DNA of 14,093 nt from Balneolia bacterium (GTDB lineage Bacteria; Bacteroidota; Rhodothermia; Balneolales; Cyclonatronaceae). Positions 7,401 through 14,093 of this stretch are shown here, piece by piece. The stretch's first letter is position 1, and each line of letters starts with the position of its first letter. The stretch is from contig PXDL01000535.1 in the NCBI GenBank assembly GCA_003566395.1, positions 1 to 14,093 on the forward strand, written 5' to 3'. The notes beneath the pieces were generated by a model. The model made no database searches. It had not been told where the DNA came from and saw only the letters and a program-made list of their open reading frames with translations. Position numbers and translations under genes: made by a program.

Positions 7401-7448
7401 AGCAAAATTCCGGTCTGTTTTGCTTCAAAGGGAAAAAATTTTGAAGCA
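7401..7448. repeat. Two overlapping, mutually exclusive hairpins upstream of the mrp operon
   Basis: Hairpin A pairs AGCAAAA (7401-7407) with TTTTGCT (7418-7424). Hairpin B pairs TGCTTCAAA (7421-7429) with TTTGAAGCA (7440-7448). Both stems are perfect with 10-nt loops, and they compete for bases 7421-7424. Neither is followed by a T-run. They could be an RNA switch-like leader or operator sites; the transcription start is unknown. The rest of 7381-7608 is AT-rich, with CTTAAG at 7466-7471 and 7492-7497. I see no clear promoter box there. Confidence 0.4.
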
Positions 7449-7608
7449 GTCCCTAAAAAATTTATCTTAAGCACTTCTTTTTGGCGTAGAACTTAAGAAG
7501 CCAAATAATTGTGCATGATGGGGTTAAATATAACATCCTGTTTTGCTGTGGGTTGCTAATGCTGTCAGAAAAACAACACCGTGTTAATTCGTACCCAACA
7601 CGTAATTC

Positions 7609-7896
7609 ATGATACTTGATACAGTTCTGATAATTACCTTTGCCGCACTGAGCATATCGCTCGTGGCCGGGATGGCAAGGCTGCTTATAGGCCCGAGCCT
7701 TCCGGACCGTGTGGTGGCGTTGGATTTGATTGCATATATCGTAATCGCATTCATTGCCACGTATTCCATCTCTACCGGCACTGCTGATTTTATTGACGCC
7801 GCCATTGTGGTGGCATTAATTGCATTTCTGGGTACGGCCGCTTTTGCACGGTATATTCAAAAAGCGGGCAGTTCCACTAAGGACGACAGAATATGA
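7609..7896 (+). CDS. mrpF: Mrp Na+(K+)/H+ antiporter subunit MrpF
   Basis: This 95-aa inner-membrane protein has three predicted membrane helices (about 4-24, 36-55, 62-82). The MrpF signature GPSLPDRVVALD spans residues 28-39, including the Asp after LP that is conserved in the family. The length is normal. An in-frame stop at 7603-7605 fixes ATG 7609 as the start; no Shine-Dalgarno is visible. Its stop overlaps the mrpG start by 4 nt (ATGA), so the two are translationally coupled. It is the first gene of the operon here, whereas in the textbook operon it is sixth. Confidence 0.95.
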   Translation: MILDTVLIITFAALSISLVAGMARLLIGPSLPDRVVALDLIAYIVIAFIATYSISTGTADFIDAAIVVALIAFLGTAAFARYIQKAGSSTKDDRI

Positions 7897-8279
7897 TCTC
7901 TGAAATAATCATTTCTTTCTTTCTGCTATCCGGTAGCTTTTTTGTGCTCATCGCAGCTATCGGCGTTGTTCGCCTCCCCGACCTGATGATGAAAATGCAT
8001 GCCTCAACTAAAGCAGGTACCCTCGGGGCCGGGCTTGTGCTTGTGTCCGTAGGTATAGCTTTTGATGAGATATCGGTGCTGACCAGGGTAATAGCCACTA
8101 TCATTTTTCTACTGCTTACTGCGCCCGTAGCTGCGCACCTTATCGGTCGGGCCGCCTATTATGTGGGAATGGATTTCTGGGAAGGAACCATTGTGGACGA
8201 ATTGTCTGATGAAAAGACAAAAAACGCAGATAGCACTGATTCAAACGTCAAGATGAACCGAAAAGCGTCTGAATCCTGA
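7893..8279 (+). CDS. mrpG: Mrp antiporter subunit MrpG
   Basis: This 128-aa membrane subunit of the Mrp complex has three hydrophobic helices. The family segments are GVVRLPDLMMKMHASTKAG (24-42) and LLLTAPVAAHLIGRAAY (73-89), where Pro78 fits the conserved proline of the third helix. The C-terminal 30 residues are a polar tail (ELSDEKTKNADSTDSN...) longer than the core fold needs. AAGGA about nine bases before the ATG is a usable Shine-Dalgarno. The ATG overlaps the mrpF stop, and the mrpG stop TGA shares one base with the mrpA ATG. Confidence 0.94.
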   Translation: MISEIIISFFLLSGSFFVLIAAIGVVRLPDLMMKMHASTKAGTLGAGLVLVSVGIAFDEISVLTRVIATIIFLLLTAPVAAHLIGRAAYYVGMDFWEGTIVDELSDEKTKNADSTDSNVKMNRKASES

Positions 8280-10612
8280 TGAATATTTTACTGTCGGTAC
8301 TCGTCATCTTTGCGTTTGCGTTTGTAGGCCCGTTTGTGGGCAAATATGCGGAAAAATTTTCAGGCTGGATTCTTGCTTTGGTCCCCCTGAGCGTCTTTCT
8401 CTGGTTTGCTGGGTTTATCCCTGAAATCTCGGGAGGAGAGGTCTTTAATGAATCCCATGTTTGGGTTTCCTATCTCGGCATCAATATGTCGTTTTATCTG
8501 GACGGCCTCAGTCTGCTTTTCGCCCTTATTATCACCGGGGTAGGTACCTTCATTATGATTTACGGCGGGGGATATCTGGCCGGAGATCCGAATATAGGCC
8601 GGTTTTACTTCAGTATCCTGCTATTTATGGGGTCTATGCTGGGAGTGGTGCTGGCCGATAACATCATCGCCCTTTTTATTTTCTGGGAGCTAACGAGTAT
8701 CAGTTCCTATCTGCTTATCGGGTATTATCATGAAAAAGAAGAATCCCGGAAGTCGGCCCTGCAAGCCCTGATCGTAACCGGCTCGGGCGGACTCGCCATG
8801 CTGGCCGGTTTCATCATTCTTTCGATTATTACGGGCACCATGGAAATTTCCGAGATGTTCAGCCAGTCGCTGGCTGTTAGCGAACATCCGTGGTATTTAG
8901 GGATGCTCATTCTGGTTCTTCTCGGAGCTTTCACCAAATCTGCTCAGTTCCCGTTTCATTTCTGGCTTCCCGGAGCTATGGCGGCTCCTACGCCGGTTTC
9001 TGCCTATCTGCACTCGGCCACTATGGTAAAAGCGGGCGTGTATTTGATGGCACGGCTAAACCCGGTTCTCGGCGGCACAATAGAGTGGACTTATATCGTC
9101 ACCATTGTCGGTGCCATAACTATGGTGGTCGGTTCCTGGCTGGCTCTGGCTCATACCGATCTTAAAAAAGTGCTGGCCTATTCAACGGTGATGGCATTAG
9201 GTACCCTCACCATGCTTATCGGACTCGGCCATGAATATGCGGTGAAAGCCATTGCGGTTTTCATCCTCGGTCACTCCCTCTATAAAGGCGCCTTGTTCAT
9301 GGTGGCCGGTACCGTAGATCACGAAGCCGGAACCAGAGATGTGAACCTGATTAGCGGGCTTCGCAAAACCATGCCGATAACCGCCACCTTCGGATGCATC
9401 GCGGCTTTGTCTATGGCGGGCATGGCTCCCTTGCTCGGGTTTATCGGTAAAGAACTTGTATATGAAGCCGCTTTGAGTGCCAACGTATTCCCGATGGCGC
9501 TGATAACCGTGGCCGTTCTGGCGAATATTGCGGTGGTTGCATCAAGCGGTATTGTGGCCATCCGGCCTTTCTTCGGAGAGTACAAAGAGCACGATAAACA
9601 TGTACATGAGGCGCCGGCAAGTATGTGGATCGGCCCGGCCGTACTATCCGTGCTGAGTATCATATTTGGAATCTTGCCTTTTTTGATCGACGGGACCATC
9701 ATTTCAAAAGCGGCGGCATCGGTAGCAGGCACCCCGGAACTGGTTGTATCACTTTCGCTATGGCACGGCATCAACGCGGCATTAATCCTCAGTGTGGTAA
9801 CATTTCTCAGCGGCGTGGCCGTATATATATTCTGGAACTCATTCCGTGACAGCCGCGGATTTCAGGGATACAGTTCTGTTTTTGGCGAAGCGCCCAGAAA
9901 AGGATACGAAAACTGGTTGTCAGGTACGCTCAGTCTTGCCGCGGCACAAACCCGCTTTTTCCAGAACGGATACCTTCGCCATTACCTTCTTACGGTGCTC
10001 TCCTTTTTTGTGATTGTAACCGGTTTCACCCTGGTAACAAAAACGGACGTAGTGATGGCCGCAAGTTTCACAGATATTATGTTCTATGAATGGGTAATTG
10101 CCGGCGTAATTATGATTGCCGGTCTTGCCGCTGTTCTTGCCGGGTCCGGCCTTGTGGCAATTGCCGCGCTCGGGGTAGTCGGCTACAGCATTTCACTGCT
10201 TTATATCATGTTCAGTGCGCCCGACCTTGCCATTACACAGGTGCTTGTTGAAACCCTGACGGTAATTCTTGTGGCGCTGGTGCTGATTCACATTCCGAAA
10301 TTTTCAACTTTCACATCTACGGCCTCTAAAGTCAGGGATGCCGTTATAGCCGGGGCTACGGGCCTGATCGTTACGCTGATTATACTGGCGGTTCTAACCG
10401 TTGAATTCGATCCGTTTATGACGGAGTATTTTGCTGAAAACAGCTATGTGGTAGCGCACGGCCGGAATATCGTAAATGTGATTCTGGTCGATTTCCGGGC
10501 GCTTGATACGTTCGGGGAAATCGTGGTGATCGGCGTTGCCGGCGTGGGCGTGTACGGGCTGATCAAGCTCGGGAAAAAGATGATTCACAAAGAAGAGGAG
10601 ACGACTGTATGA
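8279..10612 (+). CDS. mrpA: Mrp antiporter subunit MrpA (NuoL-like, with MrpA-type C-terminal extension)
   Basis: MrpA is the largest subunit (777 aa), a many-helix inner-membrane protein related to complex I NuoL. With MrpD it carries the proton and cation path. The antiporter domain shows Glu137 in FIFWELTSISSYLLIG, Lys220 in GAFTKSAQFPFHFWLPGAMA, His245 and Lys251 in SAYLHSATMVKAGVY, the usual TM5, TM7 and TM8 charges. The C-terminal third carries the DUF4040/NuoJ-like extension typical of MrpA. It ends with VDFRALDTFGE, whose Glu747 matches the functionally important late glutamate of MrpA. Length is close to the family norm of about 800, so it appears complete and is not fused to MrpB. 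It overlaps mrpB by 4 nt. Confidence 0.97.
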   Translation: MNILLSVLVIFAFAFVGPFVGKYAEKFSGWILALVPLSVFLWFAGFIPEISGGEVFNESHVWVSYLGINMSFYLDGLSLLFALIITGVGTFIMIYGGGYLAGDPNIGRFYFSILLFMGSMLGVVLADNIIALFIFWELTSISSYLLIGYYHEKEESRKSALQALIVTGSGGLAMLAGFIILSIITGTMEISEMFSQSLAVSEHPWYLGMLILVLLGAFTKSAQFPFHFWLPGAMAAPTPVSAYLHSATMVKAGVYLMARLNPVLGGTIEWTYIVTIVGAITMVVGSWLALAHTDLKKVLAYSTVMALGTLTMLIGLGHEYAVKAIAVFILGHSLYKGALFMVAGTVDHEAGTRDVNLISGLRKTMPITATFGCIAALSMAGMAPLLGFIGKELVYEAALSANVFPMALITVAVLANIAVVASSGIVAIRPFFGEYKEHDKHVHEAPASMWIGPAVLSVLSIIFGILPFLIDGTIISKAAASVAGTPELVVSLSLWHGINAALILSVVTFLSGVAVYIFWNSFRDSRGFQGYSSVFGEAPRKGYENWLSGTLSLAAAQTRFFQNGYLRHYLLTVLSFFVIVTGFTLVTKTDVVMAASFTDIMFYEWVIAGVIMIAGLAAVLAGSGLVAIAALGVVGYSISLLYIMFSAPDLAITQVLVETLTVILVALVLIHIPKFSTFTSTASKVRDAVIAGATGLIVTLIILAVLTVEFDPFMTEYFAENSYVVAHGRNIVNVILVDFRALDTFGEIVVIGVAGVGVYGLIKLGKKMIHKEEETTV

Positions 10613-11022
10613 ATTCCGTAATTCTTAAAACAGCCGCCAGACTGCTTTTCCCGCTTCTGCTGGTGTTCTCCATCTTCCTGTTTTTCCGCGGCCATAATGA
10701 GCCCGGCGGTGGATTTATTGGCGGACTTGTAGGCGCATCGGCCTTTGTTCTCTTTGCCATTGCTTTCGGCACGGAAGTAACGCGCAAGCTGCTTCGCATA
10801 GATCCGCGTATTCTCATCGGCTGGGGTCTGTTTTTTGCGCTTGTGAGCGGCATCATGTCTATGATGGCCGGGGACGCATTTTTCACGGGTCAATGGATTT
10901 TTCCGGTTTTGTTCGGGTCCGAAATTCATTTGGGAACCCCGCTCATATTTGATATCGGTGTTTATCTGGTGGTCGTCGGCTTTACGCTCGCCGTAATTTT
11001 TGCACTTGAAGAAGAAAACTGA
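10609..11022 (+). CDS. mrpB: Mrp antiporter subunit MrpB
   Basis: This 137-aa membrane subunit has four helices. The diagnostic GHNEPGGGFIGGL lies at residues 28-40 and is nearly invariant in MrpB/MnhB; LGTPLIFDIGVYLVV near residue 107 is also typical. In the published Mrp complexes MrpB packs against the C-terminal part of MrpA. The start ATG overlaps the mrpA stop (ATGA) and has a good Shine-Dalgarno (GAGGAGA, about seven bases upstream). Only three bases separate its stop from the mrpC ATG. Confidence 0.96.
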   Translation: MNSVILKTAARLLFPLLLVFSIFLFFRGHNEPGGGFIGGLVGASAFVLFAIAFGTEVTRKLLRIDPRILIGWGLFFALVSGIMSMMAGDAFFTGQWIFPVLFGSEIHLGTPLIFDIGVYLVVVGFTLAVIFALEEEN

Positions 11023-11025
11023 ACC

Positions 11026-11430
11026 ATGGAACCATTATTAGCAATTGTAGTCGGAGTACTGGTTGCATTCAGCGTTTATCTGATGCTTCGCAAAAATCTG
11101 GTGCGGGTTGTGATAGGCGTGGTAATTCTCAGTAATGCTGTGAATCTGCTCATTTTTACCCTCGGCCGCCTCGATCGCGGTATCCCGCCCCTCATTCCAT
11201 TTACCGAAAGTGTGCCGTCAGAAGTATTTGCCAATCCTCTTCCTCAGGCGCTGGTGCTCACCGCCATTGTAATCGGGTTTGGCTTGTTTGCGTTTGCGCT
11301 GGTGTTAACCTACCGGGCCTATACCGAAATCGGTACTATAAATGTGGATGACATGAGGATGGCCGAGCCCCCCTACGAAGGCGAGGAACTTCCTGAAACA
11401 GCTGTTAAAGGGGAGGAAACCGACTCGTGA
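11026..11430 (+). CDS. mrpC: Mrp antiporter subunit MrpC (NuoK-like)
   Basis: This 134-aa protein with three helices is the Mrp homologue of the complex I subunit NuoK. Segments typical of MrpC are RVVIGVVILSNAVNLLIFTLG (27-47) and NPLPQALVLTAIVIGFG (70-86). A polar, acidic tail of about 30 residues ends the protein. It begins three bases after mrpB and overlaps mrpD by 4 nt (GTGA). Confidence 0.95.
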   Translation: MEPLLAIVVGVLVAFSVYLMLRKNLVRVVIGVVILSNAVNLLIFTLGRLDRGIPPLIPFTESVPSEVFANPLPQALVLTAIVIGFGLFAFALVLTYRAYTEIGTINVDDMRMAEPPYEGEELPETAVKGEETDS

Positions 11431-12935
11431 GCCATATTCTCATATATCCGCTGCTCATTCCTATTCTGACCGCATCCATTGCGCTCATATTTTTTAAGAG
11501 CCGTGTTTTCCAGCGCTGGATAAATGTGCTGGGTTCAGGTTTGCTTTTGGGCTTTTCGGCTTACCTCTTATATATGGTTCAGTCCGATGGAATACAGGTG
11601 CTTCAGCCGGGTAACTGGGAAGCCCCCTTCGGCATCACCCTTGTTGCGGATCTGTTTAGTGCGCTGCTGGTTTGTGTAACCGGTCTCAAAGCCTTTGCAA
11701 TCAGTATTTATTCGCTGGGCGATATGGATGAAAGGCGGGAGTCGTTCGGGTTTCATCCGCTGTATCAAATTCTGATCTTCGGTGTAAACGGAGCATTCCT
11801 AACGGGTGACTTGTTTAACCTTTACGTTTGGTTTGAGGTGATGCTCATTACCTCTTTCGTGCTTCTTTCACTCGGCAACCGGAAAACCCAGATCGACGGC
11901 GCGGTGAAGTATGTGGTCATCAACCTGCTCTCTTCGCTGATTTTCCTTTCCGGCGTGGGTATTATGTACGGCATTACGGGTACTCTGAATCTGGCGGCTA
12001 TGGCCGAAGCTCTGCAGGACGGCGAAAATACAGGGCTCGTAATCACGGCATCGATGATGTTCCTGGTTTCGTTCGGGATCAAGTCGGCCGTTTTTCCGCT
12101 GTTTTTCTGGCTTCCTGCATCCTATCACACGCCGCCCATCACCGTTACCGCGATCTTCGGAGCCTTGCTTACCAAAGTAGGCGTTTACTCACTGGTACGG
12201 GTTTTCACCCTTCTGTTTACGCAGGATATCGGCTACACCCACACCATTCTGCTCTGGATTTCAGTACCGACAATGGTGGTTGGCGTTCTGGGTGCGGCCT
12301 CACAGTATGATGTCCGCAAAATTCTGAGTTTTCATATTGTAAGTCAGATCGGCTATATGATTATGGGTCTGGCTTTTTTCACAAAAATTGCGCTGGCCGG
12401 CGTCATTTACTATATACTTCATAACATTCTCGCCAAGACGAATCTGTTTTTGGTAGCGGGCGTTGCGCAGAAGTATGTAGGCTCATACCATCTTTCAAAG
12501 CTTGGCGGCTTGTATAAAAATTATCCCCTGCTGAGTTCTCTGTTCGCTATTTCAGCGATCTCCCTTGCCGGTCTTCCGCCGCTTACCGGTTTTTGGGCCA
12601 AGTACACCGTAATTTATGCGGGATTGGAAGTTCAGGAATGGGTGGTTATCGGTTTTGCTCTTGCCGTAGGTTTGATGACGATGTTCTCCATGACTAAAAT
12701 CTGGATGGGAGCTTACTGGAGCAAGCTGCCCGACAAAGCGCCCGTTGCTTCCGATCCCGGCTTCAAGCCTGTAAGCGGACTTCACCGGGTAGCCCTGTTG
12801 TTCCCCGTGATGTTGATCGCAGCCTTTATCGTCGGGTTGGGTATTTACGGAGAGCCGTTTTTCAGGATTTTGTTTGATGCTGCCGATCAGCTGCTGGATC
12901 CATCCATGTATATCGAAGCCGTTCTGAATCCATGA
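11427..12935 (+). CDS. mrpD: Mrp antiporter subunit MrpD (NuoM/NuoN-like)
   Basis: This 502-aa, roughly 14-helix subunit is homologous to the antiporter-like NuoM/N subunits of complex I. Glu137 in LYVWFEVMLITSF and Lys219 in FGIKSAVFPLFFWLPASY fall at the same residue numbers as the essential MrpD glutamate and lysine I know from Bacillus work. Lys250 in LLTKVGVYSLVR and the HIVSQIGYMIMG segment are also present. The start codon is GTG at 11427, supported by GGGGAGG about ten bases upstream and by the 4-nt overlap with mrpC. The last 4 nt overlap mrpE (ATGA). Confidence 0.97.
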   Translation: MSHILIYPLLIPILTASIALIFFKSRVFQRWINVLGSGLLLGFSAYLLYMVQSDGIQVLQPGNWEAPFGITLVADLFSALLVCVTGLKAFAISIYSLGDMDERRESFGFHPLYQILIFGVNGAFLTGDLFNLYVWFEVMLITSFVLLSLGNRKTQIDGAVKYVVINLLSSLIFLSGVGIMYGITGTLNLAAMAEALQDGENTGLVITASMMFLVSFGIKSAVFPLFFWLPASYHTPPITVTAIFGALLTKVGVYSLVRVFTLLFTQDIGYTHTILLWISVPTMVVGVLGAASQYDVRKILSFHIVSQIGYMIMGLAFFTKIALAGVIYYILHNILAKTNLFLVAGVAQKYVGSYHLSKLGGLYKNYPLLSSLFAISAISLAGLPPLTGFWAKYTVIYAGLEVQEWVVIGFALAVGLMTMFSMTKIWMGAYWSKLPDKAPVASDPGFKPVSGLHRVALLFPVMLIAAFIVGLGIYGEPFFRILFDAADQLLDPSMYIEAVLNP

Positions 12936-13414
12936 ATCAATTTATCATAAATATACTTCTGGCCGTGGTCTGGGCGGCCGTAACCGGAACCATCAGTCTC
13001 GGGAATCTGGTCATCGGGTTTATTCTGGGCTATGTGGTAATGCTGGTTGCCGCCCCGGCTGTAGATACGGAACACTACACCCGCCGGCTTCGTCTTGCCG
13101 TGTTTTTTATTTTCTATTTTATCAAGGAGCTGGTAGTGTCCAGTATTCGTGTTGCGAAGGATGTCATCAAGCCTTCCTTTAAAATGAAATCGGGTATCGT
13201 GGGTATCCCGCTTACCGCTTCTTCCGATTTGGAAAAAACGCTGCTGGCCAACTGCATCTCACTTACGCCCGGTACGCTCAGCGTGGATATATCCGATGAC
13301 GGCAATACCCTTTTTATCCATGCCATGTACATAGATAATGAAGACGTTGATGCGGTGCGCCGGGAGATAAAAAACGGCATGGAGCGCAAAATACTTGAAA
13401 TCACCCGCCCCTGA
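12932..13414 (+). CDS. mrpE: Mrp antiporter subunit MrpE
   Basis: This 160-aa subunit has N-terminal membrane helices (about 5-70) followed by a cytoplasmic domain. The family motif NCISLTPGTLSVDI (107-120) is intact, with the Thr112-Pro113 pair known to matter in Bacillus MrpE. MrpE is needed for assembly and activity of the complex. The ATG overlaps the mrpD stop. It is the last gene of the operon; no strong T-tailed hairpin follows, so transcription may run on toward the opposing genes. Confidence 0.95.
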   Translation: MNQFIINILLAVVWAAVTGTISLGNLVIGFILGYVVMLVAAPAVDTEHYTRRLRLAVFFIFYFIKELVVSSIRVAKDVIKPSFKMKSGIVGIPLTASSDLEKTLLANCISLTPGTLSVDISDDGNTLFIHAMYIDNEDVDAVRREIKNGMERKILEITRP

Positions 13415-13591
13415 GAGGCTTCGCCGGTAGAGGCACCCCGAAAGAGAAGATCAGGATACAAGGGACGCAGGTTTTCCCGGATTATTTTTAGTTGTATATG
13501 ACTGTCTTAAAGCGGAGAATTAATCATAAACAAATTCACAGGCTGTAATTCATGCGAAGAGCGGCAAAACCGCCAGAAATGCTTGTTATTT

Positions 13592-13627
13592 GGCGTAGCT
13601 AAAAGTAGGAAAGCAGGAAACTACGCC
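13592..13627. repeat. Inverted repeat spanning the stop codon of the 58-aa gene
   Basis: GGCGTAG (13592-13598) and CTACGCC (13621-13627) are perfect inverted copies separated by 22 nt. The stop codon of the minus-strand 58-aa gene lies inside the right arm. There is no T-run on either strand, so it is not a standard terminator. It may be a boundary of the lower-GC segment to the right or an mRNA 3'-end stabiliser. Confidence 0.35.
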
Positions 13628-13797
13628 GGTTGCTTGGAACCTTTTTTGTAATTCTCATTGATCTTCGATCGCTTTTCTTCACCGAGTTTGGACTTTTGCT
13701 TTTCCATCAGTCTCCTGAACTCCTTCAACTCCTTATCAGTCCAGGGCTCTGACTTAACAACGAAATCTACTCCTTTAGGTTCTTTAACTATAGCCAT
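13621..13797 (-). CDS. 58-aa lysine-rich small protein, unknown function
   Basis: A short frame on the minus strand encodes 58 residues starting MAIVKEPKGVDFVVKSEPW and ending in TAG. From residue about 19 it is very rich in Lys and Glu (TDKELKEFRRLMEKQKSKLG, then EEKRSKINENYKKG) and should be mostly helical, with a basic tail. It has no membrane segment or signal. It starts 4 nt after the stop of the upstream minus-strand frame, an arrangement typical of a co-translated pair. I do not recognise the family; a toxin-antitoxin or gene-cassette role is speculation. Confidence 0.5.
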   Translation of the reverse strand: MAIVKEPKGVDFVVKSEPWTDKELKEFRRLMEKQKSKLGEEKRSKINENYKKGSKQPA

Positions 13798-13801
13798 GGT
13801 T

Positions 13802-14093
13802 TTAATCCTGAAAATATTTTTTCACAAGCTTCAATGCACTAACGGTTTCAATATACATTCGTTGTCCTTTGAAATGAGTAGCACCAAGTTTGTTATTGTA
13901 ATGTTCAATTAACGCAGACTTGGAGTCAAAGGTAAAAGACCGGGAGATACCCCTATCGCAAAAGCATTGGAAAATTAAGAATGTACCCCCTGAAGAAACA
14001 AAATAAAGAGTTAGATTTACGCTACTAATAACAACACCTATACGCAATGCCCTTCGGTACACTGCGCATCGCCAAACTGTTAACAGCAGGTCA
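13802..14093 (-). CDS. Uncertain hypothetical ORF, possibly cut by the window edge
   Basis: A minus-strand frame stays open from the window edge to TAA at 13802-13804. The most convincing part is the C-terminal about 45 residues (SKSALIEHYNNKLGATHF, then KGQRMYIETVSALKLVKKYFQD), which read like a folded small protein. Upstream residues are cysteine- and aromatic-rich and less convincing. The only obvious in-window start is GTG at 14062, which lies in the loop of an inverted repeat; ATG does not occur until residue 18 from the end. The real start may lie outside, or the frame may be decayed. Base composition is AT-richer than in the mrp operon. No function can be given. Confidence 0.35.
   Translation of the reverse strand, partial: DLLLTVWRCAVYRRALRIGVVISSVNLTLYFVSSGGTFLIFQCFCDRGISRSFTFDSKSALIEHYNNKLGATHFKGQRMYIETVSALKLVKKYFQD
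14029..14082. repeat. Imperfect two-part inverted repeat, weakly attC-like
   Basis: TAACA (14029-14033) pairs with TGTTA (14078-14082), and GCAATGC (14044-14050) pairs with GCATCGC (14066-14072) with one mismatch. Two short stems split by unpaired spacers resemble the layout of integron attC sites, and the 54-nt length is near the lower limit for those. The outer box GTTAACA does not fit the attC consensus GTTRRRY, so I do not call it attC. Confidence 0.25.

Noticed and set aside
13561..13574. GCGG-caaaa-CCGC hairpin downstream of mrpE as a terminator
   Set aside because: It has only four base pairs and no T-run on either strand.
7479..13600. The 10-mer TTTGGCGTAG near both ends of the mrp operon (about 7480 and 13590)
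   Set aside because: A 10-base repeat is expected many times by chance in 14 kb, and the flanks do not match.
14029..14082. Calling the right-edge repeat a true integron attC site
   Set aside because: The outer box reads GTTAACA and not GTTRRRY, no integrase is visible, and only one such repeat lies in the window.
1..14093. CRISPR arrays, prophage genes, rRNA genes or an intact insertion sequence
   Set aside because: I found no regularly spaced direct repeats, no transposase or integrase frame, and no rRNA sequence in the window.

Overview
The window comes from a member of the Bacteroidota in the broad sense, most likely the Balneolota/Rhodothermota side. This is inferred, not proven. The tRNA promoter fits the Bacteroidota sigma-70 pattern (TTG, 20 nt, TATATTTG). 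Most genes lack a clear Shine-Dalgarno sequence. The protein content also fits: a GldJ/GldK-like lipoprotein and a secreted metallopeptidase/propeller protein with a probable outer-membrane beta barrel. A seven-gene Mrp antiporter suggests a saline or alkaline habitat.

Left part (1-5444), all on the minus strand. Read in the direction of transcription it is tsaE, a 92-aa SH3-like small protein, a 974-aa secreted HELVH metallopeptidase/beta-propeller/beta-barrel protein, a p97-like AAA ATPase, and then tRNA-Lys(UUU) with its own promoter. The four protein genes are separated by about 12-62 nt and could form one transcription unit.

Middle (5445-7608). A roughly 800-bp gene-free stretch contains a 234-bp MITE-like element with near-perfect terminal inverted repeats ending in TTAA, and a candidate promoter for the next gene. 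A 351-aa lipoprotein with the formylglycine-generating-enzyme fold follows, closed by a clear intrinsic terminator. The next 228 bp hold two overlapping, mutually exclusive hairpins ahead of the antiporter operon.

Right part (7609-13414). A tightly overlapping operon encodes all seven subunits of a Mrp cation/proton antiporter in the order F-G-A-B-C-D-E, a rotation of the textbook A-to-G order. MrpA and MrpD are the NuoL/M/N-like proton-pumping subunits, C is NuoK-like, and B, E, F and G are small membrane subunits. Key charged residues are intact, so the complex is probably functional.

Right edge (13415-14093). A lower-GC stretch holds a 58-aa basic small gene and an upstream reading frame on the minus strand that may run off the window. 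It is bounded by imperfect inverted repeats and may be a small acquired segment; the evidence for that is weak.
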